Source: Streptomyces sp. NBC_00820 (GTDB taxonomy: Bacteria > Actinomycetota > Actinomycetes > Streptomycetales > Streptomycetaceae). From it: a DNA stretch of 64,000 nt. The stretch's first letter is position 1, and each line of letters starts with the position of its first letter. The notes below the pieces were generated by a model that ran no database searches, was not told the DNA's origin, and saw nothing but the letters and a program-made list of their open reading frames with translations. A program made the position numbers and the translations under genes. Shown piece by piece: positions 31,516 to 40,458 of this stretch. The stretch is taken from NCBI RefSeq assembly GCF_036347055.1, contig NZ_CP108882.1, positions 5,746,501-5,810,500 of the forward strand, written 5' to 3'.

Positions 31516-33567
31516 ATGACCAACCCCGCGCCGCCACGCAAGTCGCCCGACCAGCCTTGGCGTACCGAGGGCGCTCCGGAGGACAAGCCGAAGAAGTCCG
31601 GCGGGCGCGGGATGCGGGGCAGCTGGTGGCGACTGATCCTCGCCGCCCTGGTCGTGTACCTGATCGCCAACCTGGTGCTGTCCAGCATCGGCGAGGCCAA
31701 CGAGCCGACGATCTCGTACACCGAGTTCAGCAAGCAGGTGAACGACGACAACGTCGCCAAGATCTACGCCAAGGGCGACGCCATCCAGGGCCAGCTCAAG
31801 AAGGAGCAGGACAAGCCGGGCGGGGACGGGAAGTACACCAAGTTCAACACCCAGCGGCCGTCCTTCGCGGGTGACCAGCTGTGGCAGACCCTCACCAAGC
31901 ACAACGTCACCGTCACGGCCCAGCCGGTCGTCCAGCACCGCAGCTTCCTGTCCAACCTGCTGCTCTCGCTGGCGCCGATCGTGGTGCTGGTCGCCGTGTG
32001 GCTGTTCATCGCGCGGCGGATGAGCGCGGGACTCGGCGGTGCGGGCGGCATGCTCGGCCGCAAGGCGCCGCCCAAGCCGGTGGAGCTGGTGCCGGGGCAG
32101 AAGCGCACCACCTTCGAAGACGTGGCCGGCATCGACGAGGTCGAGGGCGAGCTGAGCGATGTCATCGACTTCCTGAAGAACCCCGACGCCTACCGCCGCA
32201 TGGGCGCCAAGATGCCCCGCGGTGTGCTGCTCGCGGGGCCGCCCGGGACCGGCAAGACGCTGCTCGCGCGGGCGGTCGCGGGGGAGGCGGGGGTGCCGTT
32301 CTTCTCGGCCTCCGCCTCGGAGTTCATCGAGATGATCGTGGGCGTGGGCGCCTCCCGGGTGCGGGAGCTGTTCGCGGAGGCGCGCAAGGTCGCCCCGTCG
32401 ATCATCTTCATCGACGAGATCGACACCATCGGCCGGGTCCGCGGCGGCGGCGCCGGCATGGGCGGGCACGACGAGCGCGAGCAGACCCTGAACCAGATCC
32501 TCACCGAGATGGACGGATTCTCCGGCTCCGAGGGCGTGATCGTCATCGCCGCCACCAACCGCGCCGACGTCCTGGACCCGGCGCTGACCCGCCCCGGCCG
32601 CTTCGACCGCGTCGTCCAGGTCTCGCCCCCGGACCGGGGCGGCCGTGAGGCCATCCTGGAGATCCACACCCGCGACATCCCGCTCGACCCGGACGTCAAC
32701 CTCGCCCAGGTCGCCCGTACGACCCCGGGCATGACCGGCGCCGACCTGGCCAACCTCGCCAACGAGGCCGCCCTGCTGGCGGTCAAGCGCAAGCAGCACC
32801 AGGTGACCCAGTCGGACATGTCCGACGCCCTGGAGAAGGTCCAGCTGGGCGCGGAACGGCCGCTGGTGATGCCCGAGGAGGAGCGCCGGCGTACCGCCTA
32901 CCACGAGAGCGGCCACGCACTGCTCGGCATGCTCCAGCCGGGCGCCGACCCCGTCCGCAAGATCACCATCGTGCCGCGCGGCCGGGCGCTCGGCGTCACG
33001 CTCTCCACGCCGGACGCCGACAAGTACGCGTACACCGAGGAGTACCTGCGCGGCCGGATCATCGGCGCGCTCGGCGGGATGGCGGCGGAGAACGTCGTCT
33101 ACGACGTGATCACCACCGGTTCCGAGAGCGACCTGGAGCAGGTCACCAACATCGCGCGCGGGATGGTCTCCCGCTGGGGCATGAGCGAGGAGGTCGGCCG
33201 CCTCTCCGCGCTCCCCCACGACGCCCAGCAGGCCTACGGGCTCGCCGCCGCCCCGCAGACCCTCGACGTGATCGACAGCGAGATGCGCCGCATCGTGGAC
33301 GAGTGCTACGAGGAGGCGTGCCGCAAACTGCGCGACCACCGTGGTCAGCTGGACGCGCTCGCGCAGGCGCTCCTGGAGAACGAGACGCTGGAGGAGGCGG
33401 ACGCGTACCGCATCGCCGGCGTCCCCCGCTTCACCAAGGACCACGACACCGGGACGGGTCCCGCCGGCGGCTCCGGGAGTGCCGGGGACTCCCGGGGCCC
33501 GGACGGAGAGGAAGCGGACCCGAGCGGCTCCGGCGGTTCCGGCGGCCCTAGGGAACCCGGGCGATGA
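31516..33567 (+). CDS. ftsH: FtsH-type membrane AAA+ zinc metalloprotease
   Basis: 683 residues. Membrane-bound ATP-dependent protease. Two membrane helices (about 38-57 and 147-167) flank a roughly 85-residue extracytoplasmic domain. AAA module: Walker A GPPGTGKT near 242, Walker B IIFIDEID, pore loop FVGVGA-like [12 protein letters not shown], second region of homology [18 protein letters not shown]. The zinc site HESGH is near 463 and the third ligand lies in the ESDLEQVT region. Gly/Ser-rich tail. Streptomycetes usually carry another FtsH elsewhere; this is the copy beside ffh. Its last 20 bases overlap the convergent methyltransferase gene. Confidence 0.92.
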   Translation: MTNPAPPRKSPDQPWRTEGAPEDKPKKSGGRGMRGSWWRLILAALVVYLIANLVLSSIGEANEPTISYTEFSKQVNDDNVAKIYAKGDAIQGQLKKEQDKPGGDGKYTKFNTQRPSFAGDQLWQTLTKHNVTVTAQPVVQHRSFLSNLLLSLAPIVVLVAVWLFIARRMSAGLGGAGGMLGRKAPPKPVELVPGQKRTTFEDVAGIDEVEGELSDVIDFLKNPDAYRRMGAKMPRGVLLAGPPGTGKTLLARAVAGEAGVPFFSASASEFIEMIVGVGASRVRELFAEARKVAPSIIFIDEIDTIGRVRGGGAGMGGHDEREQTLNQILTEMDGFSGSEGVIVIAATNRADVLDPALTRPGRFDRVVQVSPPDRGGREAILEIHTRDIPLDPDVNLAQVARTTPGMTGADLANLANEAALLAVKRKQHQVTQSDMSDALEKVQLGAERPLVMPEEERRRTAYHESGHALLGMLQPGADPVRKITIVPRGRALGVTLSTPDADKYAYTEEYLRGRIIGALGGMAAENVVYDVITTGSESDLEQVTNIARGMVSRWGMSEEVGRLSALPHDAQQAYGLAAAPQTLDVIDSEMRRIVDECYEEACRKLRDHRGQLDALAQALLENETLEEADAYRIAGVPRFTKDHDTGTGPAGGSGSAGDSRGPDGEEADPSGSGGSGGPREPGR

Positions 33568-34444
33568 GGTAGCGGAAGACGTTGGGCATCCACACGGTCC
33601 CGTCCGGACGCCGGTGCGGATGCAGGGCCTCCGCCAGCTCCTTGTCCACCTGCTTGCCGTCGGTCGCCGCGATCGCCGCGTCGAACAGCCCTGTCGACAG
33701 CAGCCCCCGTACGGCGCTGTCGCTGTCGGCGTAGCCGAACGGGCACGCCACCCGGCCGGAGCCGTCGGGCCTCAGCCCGGCGCGCTGGGCGACCTCCTCG
33801 AGGTCGTCGCGGCGGGCGGGCCGCCAGCTGCGCGCGCTGCGCAGCGGGTCGGCCAGCTTGGTCGCGACCCGCAGCACCGAGGCGGTGGCGCACCGCTCCG
33901 GCGGGCCCCAGCCGACCAGCACCACGGCCGTTCCGCGTTCCGTCAGCGGCAGCGCGGAGGCCAGCAGTTCGGCGAGGCCCTCGGAGTCACCGGCGAGGCA
34001 GCCGATCGGCTCGAAGACGGTCACGAGTGAGTACGCGGGCGTCCCGGCGCCGGCCGCGTCCCCTGCGGCCTCCCCGGCCACGTCCCCGGGTGAGCCCTCG
34101 ACGAGTCTGGCGTCCCCCCGCGCGCGCGTGCCGGGCGGTGTGCCGGGCCGTGTGTCCGGCAGCAGCCGCTCGCGCGCCAGGGCGAGCAGTTCCGGACAGG
34201 AGTCCACGCCGGTGACCGCGGCGCCCCGGGAGAGCGCCGTCAGCAGGGCGAGCCCGGAGCCGCAGCGCAGACCCAGCAGCCGGGTGGCCGGGCCCACCTC
34301 GAGCCGGTCGTAGACGGCCTCGTGGAGCGGTACCAGCATCCGCTCCTGGATCTCGGACCAGTCACGCGCGCGTGCGCACACGTTCACGCGGGGCGGTTCG
34401 GAACCCGCGTGCGACAGGTGCTCCCGCACGAGCGTAGGTGTCAT
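33548..34444 (-). CDS. Class I SAM-dependent methyltransferase-like protein
   Basis: 298 residues from ATG 34444. SAM-binding motif I reads LLGLRCGSGLALLTAL (about 53-68), then GVDSCPELLALARERL as motif II, and a beta-strand VLVGWGPPERC further on. Motif I is slightly unusual, with RCGSG in place of DxGxG, so the acidic residue at its start is lost. A PGTPPGTRARGDA..GDVAGEAAGDAAGAG insertion breaks the fold near 95-135. Substrate unknown. Convergent with ftsH. Confidence 0.75.
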   Translation of the reverse strand: MTPTLVREHLSHAGSEPPRVNVCARARDWSEIQERMLVPLHEAVYDRLEVGPATRLLGLRCGSGLALLTALSRGAAVTGVDSCPELLALARERLLPDTRPGTPPGTRARGDARLVEGSPGDVAGEAAGDAAGAGTPAYSLVTVFEPIGCLAGDSEGLAELLASALPLTERGTAVVLVGWGPPERCATASVLRVATKLADPLRSARSWRPARRDDLEEVAQRAGLRPDGSGRVACPFGYADSDSAVRGLLSTGLFDAAIAATDGKQVDKELAEALHPHRRPDGTVWMPNVFRYLIARVP

Positions 34445-34953
34445 AGGTAAGCGCCCCAATCCCCGACAGTCCGGTGCTGTGCCCGATCGCGTGGCCCCCG
34501 TGCCGTGCGGTCGCACTTCCCACGTATGCCAGGTAACTCCCGGCTCGCGAAGTCGTCCAGGGGTCGTGGGGGTCCGGCTTGCCCGCGGCCGCCCGGGTGG
34601 CGAGATTTCACATCCCGGCAACCTGGGGGACGGCCCGGTGCGGGGCCGCGAACGGGCACCCGGTAACGTCACCGTCGTCACAGACGCTGTATGGGACGGC
34701 GGCCCGGGCCGCCAGAGCGACCGAAACGCCTCTTGCGTATCCGCCGGCCTCAGCGGTGCCGGTGTGCGGACGGGCTCTACGCGCGGGGTCGTACGTCGGC
34801 TACGCACCGACTTGGTAGGAGCTGTGAAGCTTCTCCGCAGTTCGGCGCACCCGCCCTCGTCAGGACGCATCAGCGGCAACTGACGGGTTAGTGCAAATTA
34901 TTTGAGATGCCCCGGAATAGGAACACAGCGGCACCTCCGCTCGTTGTGATTAC
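34445..34953. other. Long divergent intergenic region
   Basis: 509 bases between two divergent genes. Frames are open in places but lack normal codon bias and conserved-looking composition. There is an AT-rich patch, GTGCAAATTATTTGAGAT, at 34890-34908, about 50 bases before the SprT-like gene, where its promoter is most likely. CGGTAACGTCACCGT at 34660-34674 is a short inverted repeat (GGTAACGTCACC) of unknown meaning. Confidence 0.45.
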
Positions 34954-35556
34954 GTGAGCACGACACAGACACCACCTGTTCTCGCCGCAGAGCTGGCACA
35001 GGCGTGGGCCGATATTCAGCGGTACCACCCCGAGCTGCCGGATCTTGCCGCGCCAGAGTCCCTGATCGGAGAGTCGTCCTCCGCGTGCGGACACGAACTC
35101 TCCTTCGAGCGGCTGCTTCATGAGGCAGTCCACGGCATCGCCGCCGCCCGCGGTGTCCGCGACACCTCCCGGGCCGGCCGCTACCACAACCGTCGCTTCC
35201 TCTCCATCGCCGAGGAGCTGGGCCTGGACCACCCCGAGGAACCGCATCCCAGCAGCGGCTTCTCGCTGGTCACGCTCAACCCCGAGGCGAAGCGGCGCTA
35301 CCGTCCGACCATCGAGAGGCTGCAGCGCGCACTGAAGGCCCACATGGTGGCCACCTCCGCCGACACCTCCCGCACCTTCCGCGGCCCGGCCGCACGGCAC
35401 GGCTCCTCCGGCGGCGGCGTCCGCGTCAAGGCCGTGTGCGACTGCGGCCGCAACGTCCGGGTGGTCCCGTCGGTGCTGGCCCAGGCCCCGATCGTGTGCG
35501 GCGGCTGCGGCAAGCCGTTCCGCATCCCGGAGGCGGTGGGGGCGGCGGCGAGTTAG
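34954..35556 (+). CDS. SprT-like putative zinc metalloprotein
   Basis: 200 residues, GTG start without a clear ribosome binding site, so perhaps leaderless. LLHEAVHGIAAARG (HEAVH at 56-60) is a canonical HExxH zinc-protease motif, and the C-terminus carries a CDCG...CGGCGKPF zinc ribbon. That arrangement is the SprT-like layout (N-terminal HExxH helix, C-terminal zinc ribbon), related to the DNA-protein crosslink protease SPRTN. Streptomycete members have no established function. It could be an active peptidase or a degenerate one; the HExxH is intact. Confidence 0.7.
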   Translation: MSTTQTPPVLAAELAQAWADIQRYHPELPDLAAPESLIGESSSACGHELSFERLLHEAVHGIAAARGVRDTSRAGRYHNRRFLSIAEELGLDHPEEPHPSSGFSLVTLNPEAKRRYRPTIERLQRALKAHMVATSADTSRTFRGPAARHGSSGGGVRVKAVCDCGRNVRVVPSVLAQAPIVCGGCGKPFRIPEAVGAAAS

Positions 35557-35847
35557 GGCCGCGGCTGCTCGTGGCAGTCGCAGCCCGCTCCGGCGCCCTG
35601 TCGCCGCCGGCGGCGCACCCGACGTTCCTCCCGTCCGCGCCGGGTGCGGCCGAGGCCTGCCCGAGACCGCCGGGTTCCCCCGGCCGGGAGCGACCCGCAG
35701 GGTGTGGCACAATGGACAGCTGTACTCGACAGTCGCACAGGACCCCTCTCTCCTCCGGCTGACGCGTCCATCGGGCACTCGGGTACCGCAACCCCACGCG
35801 GCAACTTGCCGTGCCCAACCACGTCAAAAACAGGAGAGTCCACTCCC

Positions 35848-36267
35848 GTGGCAGTCAAGATCAAGCTGAAGCGTCTGGGCAAGATCCGTTCGCCTCACTA
35901 CCGCATCGTCGTCGCCGACTCCCGTACCCGCCGTGACGGCCGGGCCATCGAGGAGATCGGCAAGTACCACCCGACCTACAACCCGTCGGTCATGGAGGTG
36001 GACGCCGACCGCGTCGCCTACTGGCTGAGCGTCGGCGCGCAGCCGACCGAGCCGGTTCTCGCCATTCTGAAGAAGACCGGCGACTGGCAGAAGTTCAAGG
36101 GCGAGCCGGCCCCCGCGCCGCTGCTCGTCGCTGCGCCGAAGCCCGCGCGTCCGCTGTTCGAGGCCTTCGGTGCCGAGGACGAGGGCAAGGGTGAGGCGAT
36201 CACCCAGAAGAAGAAGGCTGAGAAGAAGGACGAGGCTGCTGCCGAGTCCGCTTCGACCGAGGCCTGA
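35848..36267 (+). CDS. rpsP: 30S ribosomal protein S16
   Basis: 139 residues, GTG start. The conserved core [26 protein letters not shown] and [11 protein letters not shown] marks S16. Residues 85-139 are an extension with basic then Glu/Ala-rich character ([16 protein letters not shown]), longer than E. coli S16 (82 residues) and usual for actinobacteria. First gene of rpsP-KH-rimM-trmD-rplS; GGAGAG precedes the start. A CACAAT element at 35708-35713 may be the -10 of its promoter. Confidence 0.97.
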   Translation: MAVKIKLKRLGKIRSPHYRIVVADSRTRRDGRAIEEIGKYHPTYNPSVMEVDADRVAYWLSVGAQPTEPVLAILKKTGDWQKFKGEPAPAPLLVAAPKPARPLFEAFGAEDEGKGEAITQKKKAEKKDEAAAESASTEA

Positions 36268-36272
36268 GCATC

Positions 36273-36512
36273 ATGCTCGAAGAGGCGCTTGAGCACCTCG
36301 TGAAGGGCATCGTCGACAACCCTGACGATGTGCAGGTCGCCTCGCGCGACCTGCGCCGCGGACGCGTGCTGGAGGTCCGGGTCCACCCCGAAGACCTCGG
36401 CAAGGTGATCGGCCGCAACGGCCGCACCGCGCGTGCTCTGCGCACCGTCGTGGGCGCCATCGGCGGCCGCGGTGTCCGTGTCGACCTCGTCGACGTGGAC
36501 CACGTTCGCTGA
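36273..36512 (+). CDS. khpA: KH-domain RNA-binding protein (KhpA type)
   Basis: 79 residues, a single type II KH domain. The GxxG loop is IGRNGRTARALRTVV (46-60), preceded by VRVHPEDLGKV. KhpA proteins bind many transcripts and, with KhpB, act as an RNA chaperone in Gram-positive bacteria; here the role in the ribosome-biogenesis operon is inferred from position. Starts five bases after the rpsP stop. Confidence 0.93.
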   Translation: MLEEALEHLVKGIVDNPDDVQVASRDLRRGRVLEVRVHPEDLGKVIGRNGRTARALRTVVGAIGGRGVRVDLVDVDHVR

Positions 36513-36593
36513 CGCTTCATCGCATCCGGCTCGGGCCGGGGAGGGCCACTGGGCCGTCCCCGGCCCGCAGTCGTCTGACAGGAGATTTGACTC

Positions 36594-37211
36594 GTGCAGC
36601 TCGTAGTCGCACGGATCGGCCGTGCTCATGGCATCAAGGGCGAAGTCACCGTCGAGGTACGTACCGACGAGCCGGAACTGCGGCTCGGTCCCGGCGCCGT
36701 CCTCACCACCGACCCGGCCTCGGCCGGGCCTCTCACCATCGCCACCGGCCGCGTGCACAGTGGCCGCCTCCTCCTGCGCTTCGAGGGGATCAACGACCGT
36801 ACGGCCGCCGAGACCCTGCGCAACATCCTGCTGATCGCGGACGTCGACCCCGAGGAACTCCCCGAGGAAGAGGACGAGTACTACGATCACCAGCTCATGG
36901 ACCTCGACGTGGTCACCGCCGACGGCACCGAGGTCGGCCGGATCACCGAGATCTCGCACCTGCCCTCCCAGGACCTCTTCATCGTGGAGCGTCCCGACGG
37001 CAGCGAGGTGATGATCCCCTTCGTGACGGAGATCGTCGCCGAGATCGACCTGGCGGAGCAGAAGGCCGTCATCACGCCCCCGCCGGGCCTGATCGACGAC
37101 CGCGCCGAGATCGCCTCCGCGCGGGACGCGCAGGACGCGGAAGACGAGGCGGACGCGGCCGACGCCGAGGGCTCGGCCGGCTCGGCAGACTCGGCCGGGG
37201 AAGAGTCGTAA
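36594..37211 (+). CDS. rimM: Ribosome maturation factor RimM
   Basis: 205 residues, GTG start with GGAG about eight bases upstream. RimM assists 30S head assembly by binding S19. The N-terminal beta-barrel begins [23 protein letters not shown], and the PRC-barrel second domain includes [15 protein letters not shown] and [15 protein letters not shown] [15 protein letters not shown]. The last 35 residues are very acidic with short AD/SA repeats ([22 protein letters not shown] cut short), an extension not found in E. coli. Its TAA stop directly touches the trmD ATG. Confidence 0.95.
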   Translation: MQLVVARIGRAHGIKGEVTVEVRTDEPELRLGPGAVLTTDPASAGPLTIATGRVHSGRLLLRFEGINDRTAAETLRNILLIADVDPEELPEEEDEYYDHQLMDLDVVTADGTEVGRITEISHLPSQDLFIVERPDGSEVMIPFVTEIVAEIDLAEQKAVITPPPGLIDDRAEIASARDAQDAEDEADAADAEGSAGSADSAGEES

Positions 37212-38045
37212 ATGCGCCTGGACGTCGTCACGATCTTCCCCGAGTACCTCGACCCGCTGAACGTCTCCCTCGTCGGTAAGGCACGCGCGCGCGGCCGGCT
37301 GGACGTGCATGTGCACGACCTGCGGTCCTGGACCCATGACCGGCACAACACGGTCGACGACACGCCGTACGGCGGCGGCCCCGGCATGGTCATGAAGACC
37401 GACCCCTGGGGCGACGCCCTGGACACGGTCCTCGCCGACGGCTACGAGAACGGCGACCGGGCCCCCGCGCTGATCGTCCCCACCCCGAGCGGCCGGCCCT
37501 TCACCCAGGAGCTGGCCGTGGAGCTCTCCGAGCGCCCCTGGCTGATCTTCACGCCGGCCCGTTACGAGGGCATCGACCGCCGCGTCATGGACGAGTACGC
37601 GACCCGCATGCCCGTCTACGAGGTCTCCATCGGTGACTACGTCCTCGCCGGCGGCGAGGCGGCCGTCCTGGTCGTCACCGAGGCCGTCGCCCGGCTGCTG
37701 CCCGGCGTCCTCGGCAACGCCGAGTCCCACCGGGACGACTCCTTCGCGCCCGGCGCGATGGCGAACCTCCTCGAGGGGCCCGTCTACACCAAGCCCCCGC
37801 AGTGGCGCGGCCGGGACATCCCGGACGTGCTGCTCAGCGGTCACCACGGGAAGATCGCCCGCTGGCGCCGCGACGAGGCCCTGCGGCGTACGACGGCCAA
37901 CCGGCCCGACCTGATCGAGGGCTGCGACCCCAAGTCCTTCGACAAGAAGGACCGCGAGATGCTCTCCATCCTGGGCTGGGCTCCGGACCCGGAAGGGCAG
38001 CCTTACGGCCGATTTTGGCGTAGGGCCGAGGCCGTGGAAGAATAG
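37212..38045 (+). CDS. trmD: tRNA (guanine(37)-N(1))-methyltransferase TrmD
   Basis: 277 residues. SPOUT-class enzyme that makes m1G37 next to the anticodon and prevents frameshifting. The trefoil-knot SAM site shows YGGGPGMVMK, PTPSGRPFTQ, RYEGIDRRV and SIGDYVLAGGE. Essential in most bacteria. Start is fixed by zero spacing after rimM. The C-terminal helical domain ends with FWRRAEAVEE. Confidence 0.96.
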   Translation: MRLDVVTIFPEYLDPLNVSLVGKARARGRLDVHVHDLRSWTHDRHNTVDDTPYGGGPGMVMKTDPWGDALDTVLADGYENGDRAPALIVPTPSGRPFTQELAVELSERPWLIFTPARYEGIDRRVMDEYATRMPVYEVSIGDYVLAGGEAAVLVVTEAVARLLPGVLGNAESHRDDSFAPGAMANLLEGPVYTKPPQWRGRDIPDVLLSGHHGKIARWRRDEALRRTTANRPDLIEGCDPKSFDKKDREMLSILGWAPDPEGQPYGRFWRRAEAVEE

Positions 38046-38142
38046 GTCGCTGTTGTGTGTCCGTCCGGCGTGCGCCCCTGCCACAGGGGGAAACGACGCC
38101 CGCACCGACTCGCACGGCAGACCCCTTGTACATCCATCTCCC

Positions 38143-38164
38143 GTTGATGACCTGTGGCATCAAC
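38143..38164 (+). promoter_or_regulatory. Leader hairpin just before rplS
   Basis: GTTGATG (38143-38149), loop ACCTGTGG, CATCAAC (38158-38164), ending 16 bases before the rplS ATG. It is close enough to affect ribosome access and could be an autoregulatory site, but I know of no described L19 leader in Streptomyces. Confidence 0.4.
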
Positions 38165-38180
38165 GAAGAAAGCAGACGAA

Positions 38181-38531
38181 ATGTCTCACCTGCTCGACAC
38201 CGTCGACGTCGCGTCGCTGCGCACCGACATCCCGGCCTTCCGCCCGGGTGACACCGTCAACGTGCACGTCCGCGTCATCGAGGGCAACCGCTCCCGTGTG
38301 CAGCAGTTCAAGGGCGTCGTGATCCGCCGCCAGGGCAGCGGTGTCCGCGAGACCTTCACGGTCCGCAAGGTCTCGTTCTCCGTCGGCGTCGAGCGCACCT
38401 TCCCGGTGCACACCCCGATCGTCGAGAAGATCGAGCTCGTCACCCGTGGTGACGTGCGCCGCGCCAAGCTGTACTACCTCCGTGAGCTGCGCGGCAAGGC
38501 CGCGAAGATCAAGGAGAAGCGCGACAACTGA
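38181..38531 (+). CDS. rplS: 50S ribosomal protein L19
   Basis: 116 residues. Blocks [33 protein letters not shown] and [15 protein letters not shown] are L19. ATG 38181 is the conserved start (MSHLLDTVD). 135 bases after trmD, with a leader hairpin, so it may also have its own control. Sits at the 50S-30S interface. Confidence 0.97.
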   Translation: MSHLLDTVDVASLRTDIPAFRPGDTVNVHVRVIEGNRSRVQQFKGVVIRRQGSGVRETFTVRKVSFSVGVERTFPVHTPIVEKIELVTRGDVRRAKLYYLRELRGKAAKIKEKRDN

Positions 38532-38576
38532 GTGCCTTTCCGGGGTCACAGCGGAGCCGGATAACATCTGGCTCCG

Positions 38577-39314
38577 ATGGACACCGAAGCACATCCGACG
38601 GAACGCGACCGCTCCTCCCGCCCCGGTACCACGGGGCCGGAGGGCCGGTCGCGTTTCGCGTTGCCGGGCCCGGTCGCCGGCCGGCTGCCGGGTGGCCGGC
38701 TCACCCTCGGCCTCTTCGGCTGCCTGGCCTTCCTGCTCCTCCTCAACACGTTCGTGGTGCAGCCGTTCCAGATTCCGAGCGGATCCATGGAGCGGGGGCT
38801 GAGGATCGGGGACCGCGTTCTCGTAAACAAGTTGGCGTACCGTTTCGGTTCCCGGCCGCACCGCGGTGACGTGGTCGTGTTCGACGGCACCGGGTATTTC
38901 GGGGACGCCGACTACGTCAAGCGCGTTGTCGGGGTGGGGGGCGACCATGTGGTCTGCTGCGACAGGCAGGGGAGGCTCGAGGTGAACGGCCGGTCGGTCG
39001 ACGAGACGGCGTTCCTGTATCCCGGGGACACCCCGTCCACCGTGCCCTTCGACGTCGTCGTGCCCGCCGGCCGCCTCTTCCTGCTCGGCGACCACCGCGG
39101 CCGCTCCAGCGACTCCCGTGACCACCTCGGCTCGCCCGGCGGCGGCATGGTCCCCGTCGGCGACGTGATCGGCCGGGCCGACTGGATCGCATGGCCGTAC
39201 ACCCACTGGACACGCGTCCGGCAGCCCGCCGCCTACGCGCGCGTGCCGGCCGCGGGAGCGGGCCGGAGCACCGCGTCGACGCAGCACTCACGACCGGAGG
39301 ACGTCCATGGGTAA
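38577..39314 (+). CDS. sipW: Type I signal peptidase SipW
   Basis: 245 residues. Cleaves signal peptides of exported proteins. One membrane helix (about 43-63, LGLFGCLAFLLLLNTFVVQ) precedes the catalytic Ser70 in IPSGSM; the general base Lys115 is in ADYVKRVVGVGGD, and LLGDHRGRSSDSRDH is the third box. First of four tandem paralogues, the arrangement described as sipWXYZ in S. lividans. It lacks the second C-terminal membrane helix of its neighbours. Its end overlaps the sipX start by eight bases. Confidence 0.93.
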   Translation: MDTEAHPTERDRSSRPGTTGPEGRSRFALPGPVAGRLPGGRLTLGLFGCLAFLLLLNTFVVQPFQIPSGSMERGLRIGDRVLVNKLAYRFGSRPHRGDVVVFDGTGYFGDADYVKRVVGVGGDHVVCCDRQGRLEVNGRSVDETAFLYPGDTPSTVPFDVVVPAGRLFLLGDHRGRSSDSRDHLGSPGGGMVPVGDVIGRADWIAWPYTHWTRVRQPAAYARVPAAGAGRSTASTQHSRPEDVHG

Positions 39315-40458
39315 CCGAGGCAGACAGCACGGCGTGCCCAGCTCGCCGGCCGAGGAGCTGCTGCCCACCGGTTCCCGCCGCACCTCGAAGCCGAGCAGCA
39401 GCGGCCGTTCGCGCGCGGACCGGCGCAAGCTCCAGCGCAAGGTGAAGCGCAAGCGGAGGCGTTCGGCCGTCAAGGAGATCCCGCTGCTGGTCGGCGTCGC
39501 GGTCCTCATAGCGCTGGTCCTGAAGACCTTCCTGGTCCAGGCGTTCGTGATCCCGTCCGGCTCCATGGAGCAGACGATCCGGATCGGCGACCGCGTCCTG
39601 GTCGACAAGTTCACGCCGTGGTTCGGCTCCAAGCCGCAGCGCGGCGACGTCGTCGTCTTCCACGACCCGGGCGGCTGGCTGGCAGGCGAGCAGACGGCCA
39701 AGAAGAACGACCCCGTCGGCGTCAAGCAGTTCAAGGAAGGCCTCACCTTCATCGGCCTGCTGCCCTCGGACAACGAGAAGGACCTCATCAAGCGGGTCAT
39801 CGGTGTCGGCGGGGACCACGTCAAGTGCTGCGACGCGCAGGGCCGGGTCACCGTCAACGGGGTACCCCTCACGGAAGGGGACTATCTCTACCCGGGGAAC
39901 GCCCCCTCCCTGATGCCCTTCGACATCCAGGTGCCCAAGGGGCGCCTGTGGGTGATGGGGGACCACCGGGGCAACTCCGCGGACTCCCGGTACCACCAGA
40001 ACACGTCGTACAAGGGGACCGTCTCCGAGGATTCGGTGGTCGGCCGGGCGATGGTGATCGGCTGGCCGTTCGGCCACTGGACCCGCCTGCGGGAACCTAA
40101 AACCTTCGCAAGCGTTGGCGACTCGGTGCCGGGTGCGACTGCGGCCCCTCCGCTGTCGCATAGGGTTGCCTCCGACGATCCGAAGGCTATGACCCAGCTC
40201 CCGACCCCTGCGGAACTCCCGCTCGTTATGGGAGTGGTGGGCCTGCACCGGCTACGGAGCAGGCGGCGGCACAGAGTGAGGAGTTGGCGTGGGGGATGTG
40301 GCGGTTGGCGCACGGTCGGGACACGACGGCGAGGAGCACCGCGGGCACCCCGTGGAGGCGAACGGCCCCGCCCCGGACGGCGCCATGAACTCCGCGGACG
40401 GCTTCGCGGCGGCCGGCGACGGCACTCCGGAGGAGAAGCGGCCCCGGGCCGCGAGTGA
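39307..40458 (+). CDS. sipX: Type I signal peptidase SipX with long out-of-family tail
   Basis: 383 residues as the frame reads. Basic N-terminus (KRKRRRSAVKE), membrane helix about 57-78, catalytic Ser86 (IPSGSM), Lys162 (IKRVIGVGGD), and MGDHRGNSADSRYH. A second hydrophobic stretch, LPLVMGVVGL, near 302 fits the C-terminal anchor. After it, about 70 Arg/Gly-rich residues continue into the sipY gene in another frame, overlapping sipY by 170 bases. Family members usually stop soon after the anchor, so the tail is either a genuine overlap or the result of a lost stop or small frameshift; the reading itself is clear. Confidence 0.88.
   Translation: MGNRGRQHGVPSSPAEELLPTGSRRTSKPSSSGRSRADRRKLQRKVKRKRRRSAVKEIPLLVGVAVLIALVLKTFLVQAFVIPSGSMEQTIRIGDRVLVDKFTPWFGSKPQRGDVVVFHDPGGWLAGEQTAKKNDPVGVKQFKEGLTFIGLLPSDNEKDLIKRVIGVGGDHVKCCDAQGRVTVNGVPLTEGDYLYPGNAPSLMPFDIQVPKGRLWVMGDHRGNSADSRYHQNTSYKGTVSEDSVVGRAMVIGWPFGHWTRLREPKTFASVGDSVPGATAAPPLSHRVASDDPKAMTQLPTPAELPLVMGVVGLHRLRSRRRHRVRSWRGGCGGWRTVGTRRRGAPRAPRGGERPRPGRRHELRGRLRGGRRRHSGGEAAPGRE

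Noticed and set aside
33548..34879. 443-residue version of the methyltransferase-like protein
   Set aside because: The first 145 residues are Pro/Thr/Arg-rich noncoding-like sequence; ATG 34444 starts the plausible protein.
34479..34883. 134-codon frame in the long intergenic region
   Set aside because: No ribosome binding site, mixed codon positions and no conserved-looking segment.
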